A stretch of DNA of 50,990 bases, from the NCBI RefSeq assembly GCF_018131005.1, contig NZ_JAFCJK010000020.1:1-50990 (forward strand), read 5' to 3'. Shown here piece after piece: positions 1 through 8,877 of the stretch. The position numbers were made by a program, and so were the translations under genes. How positions within the stretch are numbered: the stretch's first letter is position 1; every line of letters begins with the position of its first letter. The notes below the pieces were generated by a model. That model made no database searches, had not been told where the DNA came from, and was given only the letters and a program-made list of their open reading frames with translations. Origin of the DNA: Bradyrhizobium lablabi (GTDB lineage: Bacteria > Pseudomonadota > Alphaproteobacteria > Rhizobiales > Xanthobacteraceae).

Positions 1-161
1 TCCGACCTCTCCCCGCAAAAGAGCGGGGAGAGGTTGGAAAAGCAACACTTGTCTCGGCGAAACAGCAAGCGACACTCTCCCCGTCCTTCACGGGGAGAGG
101 GTTGGGGTGAGGGGCTCTATCCACGAGCCGTGCATTCAGTAGGACCTCCAGCGGCGAGAGG
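1..161. repeat. Paired palindromic intergenic repeats
   Basis: Two strong hairpins lie here. One has 11-bp arms at 6-16 and 23-33. The second has 10-bp arms at 75-84 and 90-99 and is followed by a GGTTGGGGTGAGGGG-type tail. Both carry a CTCTCCCC arm and belong to a repeat family that is common between genes in Bradyrhizobium. They sit just downstream of the DUF1501 gene on the minus strand and may terminate its transcript. No gene is visible in this stretch. Confidence 0.75.
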
Positions 162-1385
162 TCACGCGACCAATCCTTTCATTGGCTTCACCGGCCCACT
201 GTCCGGAAACACCGTTTCCGCCAAGACGCGCTCGGCCAGTCCGAACTGGTCGCGCAGCACGCCCTTCATCACGGCGCGCAGGTCCGTGGTCGGGGCGAGG
301 TCGCGGCCCTGGTAGAGATTGGCGGGCTTGAGGCCCGGCCAATCCGACAGCACACGGCCGCCCTTTACGGCTCCGCCGGCGAGTAGAGCGATGGTGCCGG
401 TGCCATGATCGGTGCCTTCGGTGCCGTTGATGCGCGCGGTGCGGCCGAATTCGGTGGCGACGACGATCGCGGTGTCGCGCCAGCGATCGCCGAGACTGCT
501 CTCGAACTCCGCGAGCGCCCCGTCGAGGCCACTGAGCAATTGCGCGAGGCGGCCGACCGGCCCGCCTTCATTGGCATGGGTGTCCCAGCCGTCGAAGGCG
601 AGCGCGCCGATGCGCGGGCCGTCGTCGGCTGCCATCAGTTTTGCCGCACCGCGCGCCACCAGCCGCATCGCGGCCGCGCCGCCGGTGCCGGGCTTCGGCT
701 TCATGTCGTCAGTCAGCGCGGCCTTGTCGAGCTGCAGGCCTTGCGTCAGCGCACTCGCAAGCGCGGGATCGCGATGCTGATAGAGATCGATGAGGCGCAT
801 CGCGGTGTCGTCGGCGGCCTGCGGCAGCGCTACCGGCGCCCAGCCGACAGTCGGCGCGGCCCCGCGCAACACCAGCGGTGTGGTCGGGCCGACCGCGAGC
901 GCGTTCATGACACGCTCACCCTTCGGCAGCACCTCGAGCGCGCGGTTGAGCCAGCCGGACTGCACGCGACCGGGACCGGCCAAGCCGCTTTCCAGCACGT
1001 CCTGGCCATCGAAATGCGAACGGTCGCGATAGGAGGTCGCAACCGCATGGATCACCGCCGCCTGCTTGGCGCGATACATCCGCGCGAAGGCGGGCATCGC
1101 CGGATGCAGGCCGAAGAACGGGTCGAGCATCACGGCCGCATTCGGCCCGTCAGTCCTTAGCGCGATCGAACCGTGGAGCGCGGCATAGTCGGGATCGCCG
1201 ATCGGCGCGACGGTTGCGAGCCCATCGAGCGCGCCGCGCAGGATCACGACGACGAGCCGGGGATCGCGGGCGTCACCGGCGCGCGCGAATTTCGGCAGGT
1301 AAGCCCACGCCGCAAAGCAAGCGCCGCCAAGCAGCAACGCGCGCCGTGATGTCGCCTGCGCCATCAAGCTCTCACAGCACTCCAT
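162..1385 (-). CDS. DUF1501 family exported protein
   Basis: This 407-residue protein matches the DUF1501 family (alkaline-phosphatase-like fold, often sulfatase-related). The N-terminus carries a twin-arginine-like stretch (SRRALLLGG near residues 13-21) followed by a hydrophobic segment, which suggests Tat export. Family landmarks include DPRLVVVILRGALDGL near the start and FGRTARINGTEGTDHGTG in the C-terminal third. The ATG at 1385 has a strong AGGAGG ribosome site 5 nt upstream and lies 2 nt after the TGA of the DUF1800 gene. The two genes are therefore co-translated, an arrangement that recurs widely for these families. The biochemical function of the pair is not established. The upstream frame continues open to 2435, but only as a shadow of the DUF1800 gene. 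Confidence 0.93.
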   Translation of the reverse strand: MECCESLMAQATSRRALLLGGACFAAWAYLPKFARAGDARDPRLVVVILRGALDGLATVAPIGDPDYAALHGSIALRTDGPNAAVMLDPFFGLHPAMPAFARMYRAKQAAVIHAVATSYRDRSHFDGQDVLESGLAGPGRVQSGWLNRALEVLPKGERVMNALAVGPTTPLVLRGAAPTVGWAPVALPQAADDTAMRLIDLYQHRDPALASALTQGLQLDKAALTDDMKPKPGTGGAAAMRLVARGAAKLMAADDGPRIGALAFDGWDTHANEGGPVGRLAQLLSGLDGALAEFESSLGDRWRDTAIVVATEFGRTARINGTEGTDHGTGTIALLAGGAVKGGRVLSDWPGLKPANLYQGRDLAPTTDLRAVMKGVLRDQFGLAERVLAETVFPDSGPVKPMKGLVA

Positions 1386-1387
1386 CG

Positions 1388-2953
1388 TCACCTCCTCTGG
1401 AATTCCGGCGACATCAACAAGAGCGCCAGAGCCTGCTGGCGGGATTCCGCGCGTTCGATCGTGCGCCGCGTTTCCGTCGACGCCGCATCCGCCGCGACGA
1501 GTTCGAGCAGGTCGCGCGGATCGAGCCGGTCGGCGAGCATGGAAGCAATCTGCGCCGAGATATCGAGCCGCAGTTTGATGCCTTCGGGCGAGGCCCAGGC
1601 CGCGTTGGTATCGGGAAATCCGTTCGGCCCGGCCGGCGACCACAAGGGCTGGCCGAGCACATTGAGGCCATTGAGATAGCGGCCCGGCTCCTCCGGATTG
1701 CGCGCCAGCAGACGGCCCGTTGCAACGAGAAATTCGTAAGGCGAGCGCATTTTTGCAAGTGGCGCCCGCCACGCGTCGTCGGAATCCACCAGCGCATTGG
1801 CGAGCGCCTTGAGGTCGCCGTCGCTCTTCGTGAAGACGTCCGTGAGCTTCGCCACCAGCGCGGGCGGCGGATCGTCGGCGACAAAGTGGCGGGCGAACTT
1901 GGCGGCGATGAACTTTGCCGTCGAGGGATGCCGCGCGATGTCGGCGAGAACAGCCTCGCCCTGCGCCACGCCATTGGGCTCGTAGACCTTGCCAAGCACT
2001 TTCTGCGCGCCGGGCTGGTGCGCATTGGCATTGAACACGAAGGTGCCGGGCGTGCCGAGCTGGCCTTGCCGGCCGGCATAGGTCCAGCCTGTAATGACGC
2101 GAGCGAGCGACGTCACGTCGTCCTGGGTGTAGCCCCCGCCGACGCCGAGCGTATGCAGTTCCATGATCTCGCGCGCCAGGTTTTCGTTCAGGCCGCGATT
2201 GCGGTTGATGCCGGCGCGGGACTCCGGACCCAGCGACTGCTGGTTGTCGAGGAAGAACAGCATCGCGGGATGCTGCTCGACCGCCTGCAACATGTCGGCG
2301 AAGCGGCCGAGTACGTGCGGACGGATCGCTTCCCGTTCGAACGAGCCGGCCCACATCCGCGCCAGCGCGCCCTTGTTGGCCGAAATGCAGAAATGGTTGG
2401 ACCAGAACACCACGAGCCGTTCGAGAAAGCCGCAATCGGCGACCACGCCGCGCTGCAGCCGCGCCAGCGCCTCGGCACGAAAGGTCTTCTGGATGATGTT
2501 GAGCGGCTGCGGTTGCGGCTTTGGCGGATTGACCGATGGCGGCGTCGCCCCGGGCGACGTCATCGCCGAGCCGGCGTTATCGGCCGCCTGCATCGCCGGA
2601 TCCTTCGCCGTGATCTCCTTGGCGATCGTGGAGAGCGACAGGTTGCTGCGACGTGGCTGCCGCGCGTCCGGGGATGGCTGGGCTGGCGTCTCGGTCGCGG
2701 CAGGCTGCGCCGCTTTCGCGGCCTCGCGTGCCTGTCGGATCTCGTCCTGATAGTCGAACACCTGCCTGCCCAGCGCCGCCGTCGAGAGCAGGCCCGGCAC
2801 CTCGAGCAGCGCGCCGTTCGGACGCGCCAGTTCCGACCTGACGAAACCGCGCGGATCGGAGGCTGCATTGATGAAGTCGCCGGACGCGCCGCCGCGGGCG
2901 CCAAATCCGAACCGATTGAGGGCAACCAGCGCGGCTTGTGAATCGCGGGCCAT
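1388..2953 (-). CDS. DUF1800 family protein
   Basis: This 521-residue protein belongs to the DUF1800 family. Recognisable parts are the N-terminal ALNRFGFGAR motif, the central VVFWSNHFCIS segment, the LNENLAREIMELHTLGV motif and the RVITGWTY motif. A low-complexity Ala/Pro/Gln stretch at roughly residues 80-150 separates the N-terminal motif from the core. The start at 2953 gives the usual beginning just before the ALNRFG motif. It is the first gene of a two-gene operon with DUF1501 (2-nt gap). Family function is unknown. The fixed pairing with an exported DUF1501 partner suggests a shared periplasmic role, which is an inference. Confidence 0.93.
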   Translation of the reverse strand: MARDSQAALVALNRFGFGARGGASGDFINAASDPRGFVRSELARPNGALLEVPGLLSTAALGRQVFDYQDEIRQAREAAKAAQPAATETPAQPSPDARQPRRSNLSLSTIAKEITAKDPAMQAADNAGSAMTSPGATPPSVNPPKPQPQPLNIIQKTFRAEALARLQRGVVADCGFLERLVVFWSNHFCISANKGALARMWAGSFEREAIRPHVLGRFADMLQAVEQHPAMLFFLDNQQSLGPESRAGINRNRGLNENLAREIMELHTLGVGGGYTQDDVTSLARVITGWTYAGRQGQLGTPGTFVFNANAHQPGAQKVLGKVYEPNGVAQGEAVLADIARHPSTAKFIAAKFARHFVADDPPPALVAKLTDVFTKSDGDLKALANALVDSDDAWRAPLAKMRSPYEFLVATGRLLARNPEEPGRYLNGLNVLGQPLWSPAGPNGFPDTNAAWASPEGIKLRLDISAQIASMLADRLDPRDLLELVAADAASTETRRTIERAESRQQALALLLMSPEFQRR

Positions 2954-3077
2954 CCGAAAGTCCCTCGAGAATTTCCCTTGGCGCCGTATCCCGGCTATAT
3001 CCCATCATCATAACGCGTTTCCCGATGAACCCGAGATTAATTCAGGACTAATTCCCGGTCAGAATGCGCCGCTTGTC

Positions 3078-3281
3078 ATGACAGATCGCCCGGAAAGCCC
3101 ATCCTCGCGCCGCCTCGCATGCGCAAATTGCGGCACGGAATTCGGCTGCACGCCCTCGGGACCGTGCTGGTGCTTCGACGAAAACTTTCGCGTGCCGATG
3201 CCGACCGATGGCGGCGAATGTCTGTGCCCGACCTGTCTGGGCAGGCTCGCGCAACAGCACGCAAAGGCGCGTGTCACGTGA
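3078..3281 (+). CDS. Cysteine-rich CWC family protein
   Basis: This is a 67-residue protein with two Cys pairs: CANCG, then CWCF, followed later by CLCPTC. The pattern fits the Cys_rich_CWC family of small, probably metal-binding proteins. The start is the ATG at 3078, because it precedes the conserved Cys block by only about 15 residues. Its TGA stop overlaps the GTG start of the following HAD phosphatase (GTGA), so the two are translationally coupled. No enzymatic role can be assigned. The overlap suggests joint expression with the phosphatase. Confidence 0.85.
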   Translation: MTDRPESPSSRRLACANCGTEFGCTPSGPCWCFDENFRVPMPTDGGECLCPTCLGRLAQQHAKARVT

Positions 3282-3967
3282 GCGCGCGATGGGCTGTCCA
3301 CGCCGTCCTGCTCGACATGGACGGCACGCTGATCGACACTGAGAAGGTCTATTTTGACAGCCTCGTTGCGGCGCTGAACGCCCACGGTTACACCGACGAC
3401 GTCGTTTCGCTTTGCAATTCCATGGTCGGCCTTCCCGGACCTGCCTGCGAGGCCCTGCTGCTCGATCGCTACGGCGCGGCGTTTCCGCTCGCCGCAATCA
3501 ACCAGGTGTTCCTCGACAATCGCGACGCCATGATTCGCGCGGGCCTTCCGCTCAAGACTGGTGCACTGGAATTGCTCGACGGCCTTGCCGCCGCCGATTG
3601 CCCGATGGCGATCGTGACCTCTTCATCGCGCCGCTCGGCCGAACGCAACCTGACGCTTGCCGGAATCCGTGGCCGCTTCGACACGCTGCTGACGCTCGAC
3701 GACGTCACGCACGGCAAGCCGGACCCGGAGCTTTATCTGAAGGCTGCATCATCCTTAGGGGTGACCGCGCGGACTTGCGTCGCCGTGGAAGATTCCAACC
3801 ACGGCGTCGCCGCGGCCCACGCCGCCGGCACGATCACGCTGATGGTGCCGGATCTGTCGCCACCGACGGAGGAGACCCGCGCGAAATGCGCGGCGGTGCT
3901 GCCGGACTTGAGTGCAGTACTGGCGCTGCTGCGCGAGCGCGGCGCGCTGATGCGCAAATCTCGGTAA
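3278..3967 (+). CDS. HAD-family phosphatase (beta-phosphoglucomutase-like)
   Basis: This is a 229-residue haloacid dehalogenase superfamily hydrolase. Motif I is DMDGTLIDTE with nucleophile Asp13 and acid/base Asp15. Motif II is VTSSSR, motif III lies in HGKPDPELY, and motif IV is AVEDSNHG. The helical cap inserted between motifs I and II marks subfamily I, like phosphoglycolate phosphatase and beta-phosphoglucomutase. The GTG at 3278 is preferred because it overlaps the CWC stop codon and starts shortly before the conserved VLLDMDG strand. The upstream in-frame extension is a shadow of the CWC gene. The substrate cannot be told from sequence. Confidence 0.92.
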   Translation: MSARWAVHAVLLDMDGTLIDTEKVYFDSLVAALNAHGYTDDVVSLCNSMVGLPGPACEALLLDRYGAAFPLAAINQVFLDNRDAMIRAGLPLKTGALELLDGLAAADCPMAIVTSSSRRSAERNLTLAGIRGRFDTLLTLDDVTHGKPDPELYLKAASSLGVTARTCVAVEDSNHGVAAAHAAGTITLMVPDLSPPTEETRAKCAAVLPDLSAVLALLRERGALMRKSR

Positions 3968-3969
3968 CC

Positions 3970-4055
3970 GTCGTTGCGAGCGACAGCGAAGCAATCCATA
4001 TGTCCGCGTGTGCGGCCGTGGACTGCTTCGTCGCTTCGCGTCTCGCAATGACGAT
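3970..4055. repeat. Palindromic intergenic repeat (CGTTGCGAGCGA...CGCAATGACG type)
   Basis: The stretch begins CGTTGCGAGCGA and ends TCGCAATGACG, with GAAGCAATCCAT and GGACTGCTTCGTCGC as inner arms, so it folds into one long imperfect hairpin. This repeat is frequent in Bradyrhizobium. A longer relative occurs at 18389-18542. It sits between the convergent HAD and glutathione transferase genes, where it may serve as a bidirectional terminator. Confidence 0.75.
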
Positions 4056-4071
4056 GGAAGAACCGCTTACC

Positions 4072-4779
4072 CTATCGCACCACGGCCGCCGTCTGGCCGA
4101 ACAACAGCTTGCGCTCTTCCTCGGTGCGGATCGCGGGCTGGCCGAAATTCGGGTTGACCTCCTTTGCCTTGGCATAGGCACGCTCGGTTGCCGGCCGCTT
4201 TCCGATCGTTTCCAGCCAGCGCTTCAGATGCGGGAAGTCGTCGATGTTCTGGCCCTGGTTCTTGTAGGGCACGACCCAGGGATAGCTCGCCATGTCGGCG
4301 ATCGAATAGTCGCCCGCGATGAATTCGCGATCGGCGAGGCGCTTGTTCAGCACGCCATAGAGGCGGTTGGTCTCGTTGACGTAGCGGTCGATCGCGTAAG
4401 GCAGCTTTTCCACTGCGTAGTTCCGGAAGTGATGGTTCTGCCCGGCCATCGGCCCGAGCCCGCCCATCTGCCAGAACGTCCACTGGATCGCATCGTAGCG
4501 ACCGTAGAGATCATCAGGCAGGAACTTGCCAGTCTTCTCGGCGAGATAGAGCAGGATCGCGCCCGACTCGAAAATCTGTAACGGCTTGCCGCCGCCCTTC
4601 GGTGCATGATCCGATATCGCCGGAATGCGATTGTTCGGCGCGATCTGCAAGAACTCCGGCTTGAACTGTTCGCCCTTGCCGATGTTGACCGGAAAAATCC
4701 GGTACTCCAGCCCGGCCTCTTCCAGGAACATCGTGATTTTGTGACCGTTCGGGGTGGTCCAGTAATGGAGGTCGATCAT
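4072..4779 (-). CDS. yfcG: Glutathione S-transferase, YfcG/Nu-class
   Basis: This 235-residue protein begins with the YfcG-like MIDLHYWTTPNGHK active-site segment, in which Thr and Asn replace the usual Tyr or Ser. It continues with IAPNNRIPAI (cis-Pro glutathione site) and FESGAILLYLAEKTG, then the helical C-terminal domain with QWTFWQMGGLGPM. YfcG-type enzymes act as glutathione-dependent disulfide reductases in the cytosol. The internal ATG at 4779 is chosen over an upstream one at 4818 because it matches the family N-terminus and follows an AGGAT-like site. It converges on the HAD gene across a palindromic repeat. The reaction is inferred from the family. Confidence 0.93.
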   Translation of the reverse strand: MIDLHYWTTPNGHKITMFLEEAGLEYRIFPVNIGKGEQFKPEFLQIAPNNRIPAISDHAPKGGGKPLQIFESGAILLYLAEKTGKFLPDDLYGRYDAIQWTFWQMGGLGPMAGQNHHFRNYAVEKLPYAIDRYVNETNRLYGVLNKRLADREFIAGDYSIADMASYPWVVPYKNQGQNIDDFPHLKRWLETIGKRPATERAYAKAKEVNPNFGQPAIRTEEERKLLFGQTAAVVR

Positions 4780-4981
4780 GGGTACGATCCTGGGCTGCGG
4801 GGAAAGATGCGATTGCATGGATTTGGGAGCAAAGCCCCGGGCGAGTCAATGGCGGGCGTATTGCACTGCGCGCGAATGTGATCTGCGGGCCACGCAATCG
4901 CCACATTGAGCCGCAGCCCGATTGCTCCTAGGCTGCTCATCACGGACTTACCAAGACATTTTCAACGCGGGGAGATTTCAA

Positions 4982-6097
4982 ATGACCAGAGACCTGGCTC
5001 GGCGTGATTTCCTGAAAGGTTCGGCGGCGCTCGCGGGCGCCGCTGCGGCAGGCGCGTTTTCCTGTGTCGAGATTGCGAGCGCCGCGCCCATCGAGGTGCC
5101 TACCGTCGACAAGCTCTCGATCCGCGTCCTCGTCGATTCCAGCTTCGACCTGTTCTTCAAGCCGAAGCAGGCGGGCGGCGTCTCGATCGCGCCGCCGCCG
5201 CGCAGCGCCGATTACCAGAAGTCGCTGCACAATGAATGGGGCCTCTCGCTATGGCTGGAGTCGCAGGGCGGCGGCGCTCAGCGCGCCATGATGCTGGACT
5301 ATGGCTATACGCCCGAGGTCTTGCTCAACAACATGGCGCTGGTCGGCGTCGATCCGTCGAAGCTCGACGCGCTGATCGTGAGCCATGGGCATTACGATCA
5401 TTTCGGCGGCCTCAACGGCTTCCTCGACAAGTTTCGCGACAAGCTGCCGGCCGATCTCAAGCTCTATGCCGGCGGCGAGGACAATTTCTGCCATCGCCTC
5501 AGCGCGACGCCGACCAAGGGCCAGTTCGCCGATTTCGGCACGCTCGACCGCCGCGACCTCGCCGCGCGCAAGGTGACGACGGTGCTGTGCGAGACGCCGA
5601 CCGTGATCGCCGGCCACGCCTTCACCACCGGCAAGATCGCGCGCCGCGGCATGGAGCGCGTGCTGCCGCAGACCTGGGTCGAGTTCAGCATGAAGGACGG
5701 GCTCGGCTGCAACGCGAGCCACTATCTGCCGGCCGAGATGGAGGGCAAGATCGTGCCCGACGAGCATATCCACGAGCATGCGACCTGTTTCAACGTGAAG
5801 GATTTCGGTCTCGTCGTGATCTCGTCCTGCGGCCATGTCGGCATCGTCAATTCGGTGAAGCAGGCGCAGGAGGTCTCGGGCATCCAGAAGGTGCACGCGA
5901 TCGTCGGCGGCTTCCATCTCGGCCCGGCGCCGAAGGACTACCTCACCGAGGTGGTCGCCGAGATCAAGAAGCTCGATCCCGACGTGGTGGTCCCGATGCA
6001 TTGCAGCGGGCTCAATTTCGTGCAGGAGGCGGCCGCGCAGATGGGCGACAAGGTGCTCGTCACGACCACCGGCAGCCGCCTCTCCTTCGGCATATGA
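4982..6097 (+). CDS. Tat-exported metallo-beta-lactamase-fold protein
   Basis: This 371-residue protein carries a Tat signal (RRDFLKG at 7-13, then an Ala-rich hydrophobic run to about residue 35). The metallo-beta-lactamase metal motif is SHGHYDH (H135, H137, D139, H140). Further metal-ligand histidines are likely in SSCGHVG and in PMHCSG near the C-terminus. The overall arrangement resembles the MBL subgroup annotated as dihydropterin ribofuranosylaminobenzene phosphate synthase-like, but the signal peptide argues for a periplasmic role. The ATG at 4982 follows GGGGAG at good spacing. The stop overlaps the start of the SCO gene (ATGA), so the two are coupled. The substrate is unknown. Confidence 0.9.
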   Translation: MTRDLARRDFLKGSAALAGAAAAGAFSCVEIASAAPIEVPTVDKLSIRVLVDSSFDLFFKPKQAGGVSIAPPPRSADYQKSLHNEWGLSLWLESQGGGAQRAMMLDYGYTPEVLLNNMALVGVDPSKLDALIVSHGHYDHFGGLNGFLDKFRDKLPADLKLYAGGEDNFCHRLSATPTKGQFADFGTLDRRDLAARKVTTVLCETPTVIAGHAFTTGKIARRGMERVLPQTWVEFSMKDGLGCNASHYLPAEMEGKIVPDEHIHEHATCFNVKDFGLVVISSCGHVGIVNSVKQAQEVSGIQKVHAIVGGFHLGPAPKDYLTEVVAEIKKLDPDVVVPMHCSGLNFVQEAAAQMGDKVLVTTTGSRLSFGI

Positions 6098-6720
6098 TCG
6101 CCCGCGCGATCGCGATCGCGCTCGCCGGCCTGTGGCTGGCGCTGGCGTCTGCGCATGGGGGCGAGGCACCGGCGCAGTCGGGCCGCTCGGCCGCCGAGAT
6201 CATGGACATCCTGATGTGGAATCGGGAGCCTATCGGCGGACCCTTCGCACTTACCGACCAGGCCGGGCGGGTCCGCGCCGACGGCGACTTTCGCGGCAAG
6301 CTGATGCTGGTCTATTTCGGCTTCACCTATTGCCCCGACATCTGCCCGACCGACCTGCAGGCGATCGCGCTTGCGCTCGACAAGCTCGGCGGCGACGCCG
6401 ACCGCGTGCAGCCGATCTTCATCACCGTCGATCCCGAACGCGACACCGCAGCACATCTCGCCGACTATGTGGCGCTGTTCCACCCGCGTCTGATCGGCCT
6501 GACCGGCAGCGCGGAGGCGATCCGAAAGGTGGCCGACGCCTACAAGGTCTACTACGCGCGCGTGCCGCTCAAGGACGGGAGCGACTACACGGTGGATCAC
6601 ACCGCCTACATCTATCTGATGGATCGCGATGGCAGTTATCTCGGCTTCTTCCCGCCCGGCACTTCGGCCGACCGCATGGTCGAGATCATCAAGCCGCGGC
6701 TGGCGCAGCCGGGGCGGTAG
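6094..6720 (+). CDS. SCO1/SenC family copper chaperone
   Basis: This 208-residue protein has an N-terminal hydrophobic signal or anchor (residues 4-20) and a thioredoxin fold. It carries the SCO signature TYCPDICP (C80 and C84) and the distant copper-ligand histidine in DYTVDHTAY (H169). SCO proteins deliver copper to cytochrome oxidase or act as periplasmic thiol oxidoreductases. The ATG overlaps the TGA of the preceding MBL-fold gene by 4 nt. This coupling of SCO with an exported metalloenzyme suggests that they act together in the periplasm (inference). Confidence 0.94.
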   Translation: MIARAIAIALAGLWLALASAHGGEAPAQSGRSAAEIMDILMWNREPIGGPFALTDQAGRVRADGDFRGKLMLVYFGFTYCPDICPTDLQAIALALDKLGGDADRVQPIFITVDPERDTAAHLADYVALFHPRLIGLTGSAEAIRKVADAYKVYYARVPLKDGSDYTVDHTAYIYLMDRDGSYLGFFPPGTSADRMVEIIKPRLAQPGR

Positions 6721-6747
6721 TTGCGCCCCCGCTCCTGCCCCCGCGCA

Positions 6748-6981
6748 TCAATGCATGCGGCCATGCGCTCGCAAAAACGTCCTGCCGTCTTCGGTTACGG
6801 TCACCCGCAGGCCCTCGACCGAGGGACGGCGCACGACATAGCCACGGTCGACGGCGTCCTCCCATATCGTCAGGCGCGGGCACGAGGTGCGCCAGGTCTC
6901 GATCACCTCGGCATAGGGCCGCGGCTCGCGCGCGATCCATTCGACGAGATCGAGCACCAATGCGTCGGTCGTTTCCGTCAT
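6748..6981 (-). CDS. Small conserved-looking hypothetical protein
   Basis: This 77-residue protein shows the pattern PYAEVIETWRTSCPRLTIWEDAVDRGYV and ends RVTVTEDGRTFLRAHGR. Its layout resembles a small winged-helix-like domain, but no named family is recognised. The ATG at 6981 is preferred over one at 6996, because GGGAG lies 5-6 nt upstream of it. It follows the TSUP gene by 18 nt on the same strand and is probably its operon partner. Confidence 0.75.
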   Translation of the reverse strand: MTETTDALVLDLVEWIAREPRPYAEVIETWRTSCPRLTIWEDAVDRGYVVRRPSVEGLRVTVTEDGRTFLRAHGRMH

Positions 6982-6999
6982 ACGATCTCCCTTCATGCG

Positions 7000-7761
7000 T
7001 TAATGCGCGAGCGCGCTGTTGCGCGCGAACATCAGCCAGCCGCCATAGAGGATGTAATAGCTCGCGACCGTCGTGATCAGCCGGTTGGCCCAGGTGCGGA
7101 ACTGCTGGTCGCTCATCGCTTCCAGAATCCTCCGCGCCAGCGAGGTGCCGAGCATCGAGGCCGCGACTGCGACCGCCGCCAGCACCGGGTCGAGCGAAGC
7201 CGCCTGGTCGATGATGCCGCCGAAATAGATCAGCTTGGTGAAATGGCTCGCGACCTGGCAGGTCGCCTTGGTCGCCACCGTCTCGCGCCGGCCGAAATTG
7301 CCGCCGAGGAAGAAGGTGTCCATCAGGGGGCCCGCGACGCCGGTCATCAGCATCAATCCCATGCAGACCGTGCCGTAGAACGCGCCCTGCCAGACGCTGT
7401 CCGGGTTCGGCTTGATGCCCTTCGGCACCAGCCGCGCCATGAACGGCGTGACGCCGAGCAGGAGCAGCGCGATCGGCTTGTCCGGCACATAGCGGGTGAC
7501 CGACCACAGCGCGAGCGCCAGCGCGCAGCCGATCAGGTAGACTGCGACCGGCCGCCAGCGGATATGCGCCCGCCACAGGAAGGCACGCCAGCCATTGGAA
7601 GCCATCTGCGTGATCGCGTGCAGTACCATCGCCGACGGCAGCGGCAGGATCGCCAGCAGCACGCCGATCAGAATCAGCCCGCCGGCCATGCCGAACAGTC
7701 CGGACAGGAATGCCGTCGCGACCATCAACACGCCAAGCGCTGCGATCAGGAACGGCGACAT
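7000..7761 (-). CDS. TSUP family permease (TauE/SafE)
   Basis: This 253-residue, very hydrophobic protein has about eight membrane segments. It begins MSPFLIAALGVLMV and contains the GLFGMAGGLILIG loop typical of the sulfite-exporter TauE/SafE (TSUP) family. A central soluble-looking stretch includes FFLGGNFGRRETVATKA and HFTKLIYFGG, also typical of the family. Members export sulfite or other small organosulfur or organic anions across the inner membrane. The ATG at 7761 follows AGGAGAT. The upstream in-frame extension is antisense to the LysR gene and is not coding. The substrate is unassigned. Confidence 0.92.
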   Translation of the reverse strand: MSPFLIAALGVLMVATAFLSGLFGMAGGLILIGVLLAILPLPSAMVLHAITQMASNGWRAFLWRAHIRWRPVAVYLIGCALALALWSVTRYVPDKPIALLLLGVTPFMARLVPKGIKPNPDSVWQGAFYGTVCMGLMLMTGVAGPLMDTFFLGGNFGRRETVATKATCQVASHFTKLIYFGGIIDQAASLDPVLAAVAVAASMLGTSLARRILEAMSDQQFRTWANRLITTVASYYILYGGWLMFARNSALAH

Positions 7762-7807
7762 CGAGGATCTCCTGCCTAAGCCGGACTGCGGTCGAAAACG
7801 CGCACGG

Positions 7808-7855
7808 TGACTTCTCCCTCGCCCGCTCTTCGCGAGGAGAGGGTCGGGGCGAGAT
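7808..7855. repeat. CTCTCCC-type palindromic repeat, degenerate copy
   Basis: The stretch contains TTCTCCCTCGC and GCGAGGAGAGG arms, followed by GTCGGGGCGAG. It is an imperfect copy of the repeat at 1-161, lying between the divergent TSUP and LysR genes. Confidence 0.6.
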
Positions 7856-7971
7856 AAAGAATATCGGAACGGATTGAATCGCAACCCGGCACACTCCGTT
7901 TCTGTCTTGCTTGGACGGTGCGCGCAAACTGAGTTATCTTGCCCTTGCATCAGCTTTCCTGAGGGTTGACC

Positions 7972-8877
7972 GTGCGGCGGCTGCTCTTTCTCAACGGCAT
8001 CAAGGCATTCGAGGCTGCGGCGCGGACCGGCAGCTTTGCCGCCGCGGGGCAAGAGCTCAACGTCTCGGCCGCGGCGATCAGCCGGATGGTCCATCTGCTG
8101 GAAGAGCGGCTCGGCGTCGTGCTGTTCGAGCGCAAGGCCAACCGCCTCGTCACCACCGCGGCCGGCCGCGCCTATCAGAACGGACTGACGCCGATCTTCG
8201 ACGCGCTGGCGAGCCTGACCGCGCAGGTCACGGCGCCGGCAAGCGTGCGCGTGCTGACCATCGGCGTCGGCCCGACCTTTGCGATGAAATGGCTGATCCC
8301 GCGGCTGGCCGACTTCCGGAAGGAGGAGCCCGACATCGAGGTGCGGATCACGACCGGCGGCGCCGCGGCGCCGTTCGGCGACGACTGGACCTGCGGGGTC
8401 AAGCTCGGCGGCGGCGAATGGCCGGGCTTCGTCGCCGAACCGCTGTTCGCCGCCGACCTGCTGCCGGTGTGCACGGCGCGGCTCGCCGGCACCTTCAAGC
8501 GCCCCGCCGACCTGCGGGGGCCGAGCCTGATCCGCGTCGCGCATTCGCCCGACGACTGGCCGTCATGGCTGAAGGCCGCGGGCGTCACGCGGGTCAGCGC
8601 GCGCGGTCAGGAATTCCAGTTCTACGGCCAGGCCCTGCAGGCAGCCATCGACGGGCTCGGCGTCGCCATGGGCATCCGGCCCTATATCGACGACGACCTC
8701 GCCGCCGGCCGGCTGGTGGCGCCGTTTGCGCTGAGCGTGCCGAAGGGCATGCACTGGTACCTGGTCTATCGCGGCTTCCACGCCGGGCAGCGCGACTTTG
8801 CCGCGTTCCGCCGCTGGATCATCCGCGCCGCGGCCGAGCCGGCCGCGCGGCGCAAGGGAGCGCGCCGTGCCGGATGA
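7972..8877 (+). CDS. LysR-type regulator, GcvA-like
   Basis: This 301-residue regulator has an N-terminal winged helix-turn-helix with GSFAAAGQELNVSAAAISR and LEERLGVVLFER. The substrate-binding domain contains the GcvA-subgroup stretch TFAMKWLIPRLADF. The GTG at 7972 is chosen because GAGGG lies 6 nt upstream, whereas the TTG at 7966 would sit directly on that site. The next gene, a flavin monooxygenase, begins inside the last codons, so the regulator probably controls it or is at least co-transcribed with it. The effector is unknown. Confidence 0.92.
   Translation: MRRLLFLNGIKAFEAAARTGSFAAAGQELNVSAAAISRMVHLLEERLGVVLFERKANRLVTTAAGRAYQNGLTPIFDALASLTAQVTAPASVRVLTIGVGPTFAMKWLIPRLADFRKEEPDIEVRITTGGAAAPFGDDWTCGVKLGGGEWPGFVAEPLFAADLLPVCTARLAGTFKRPADLRGPSLIRVAHSPDDWPSWLKAAGVTRVSARGQEFQFYGQALQAAIDGLGVAMGIRPYIDDDLAAGRLVAPFALSVPKGMHWYLVYRGFHAGQRDFAAFRRWIIRAAAEPAARRKGARRAG

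Noticed and set aside
162..2435. A single 757-residue fusion of DUF1501 with upstream sequence
   Set aside because: The upstream part overlaps DUF1800 out of frame and lacks domain features. DUF1501 has its own strong ribosome site at 1385.
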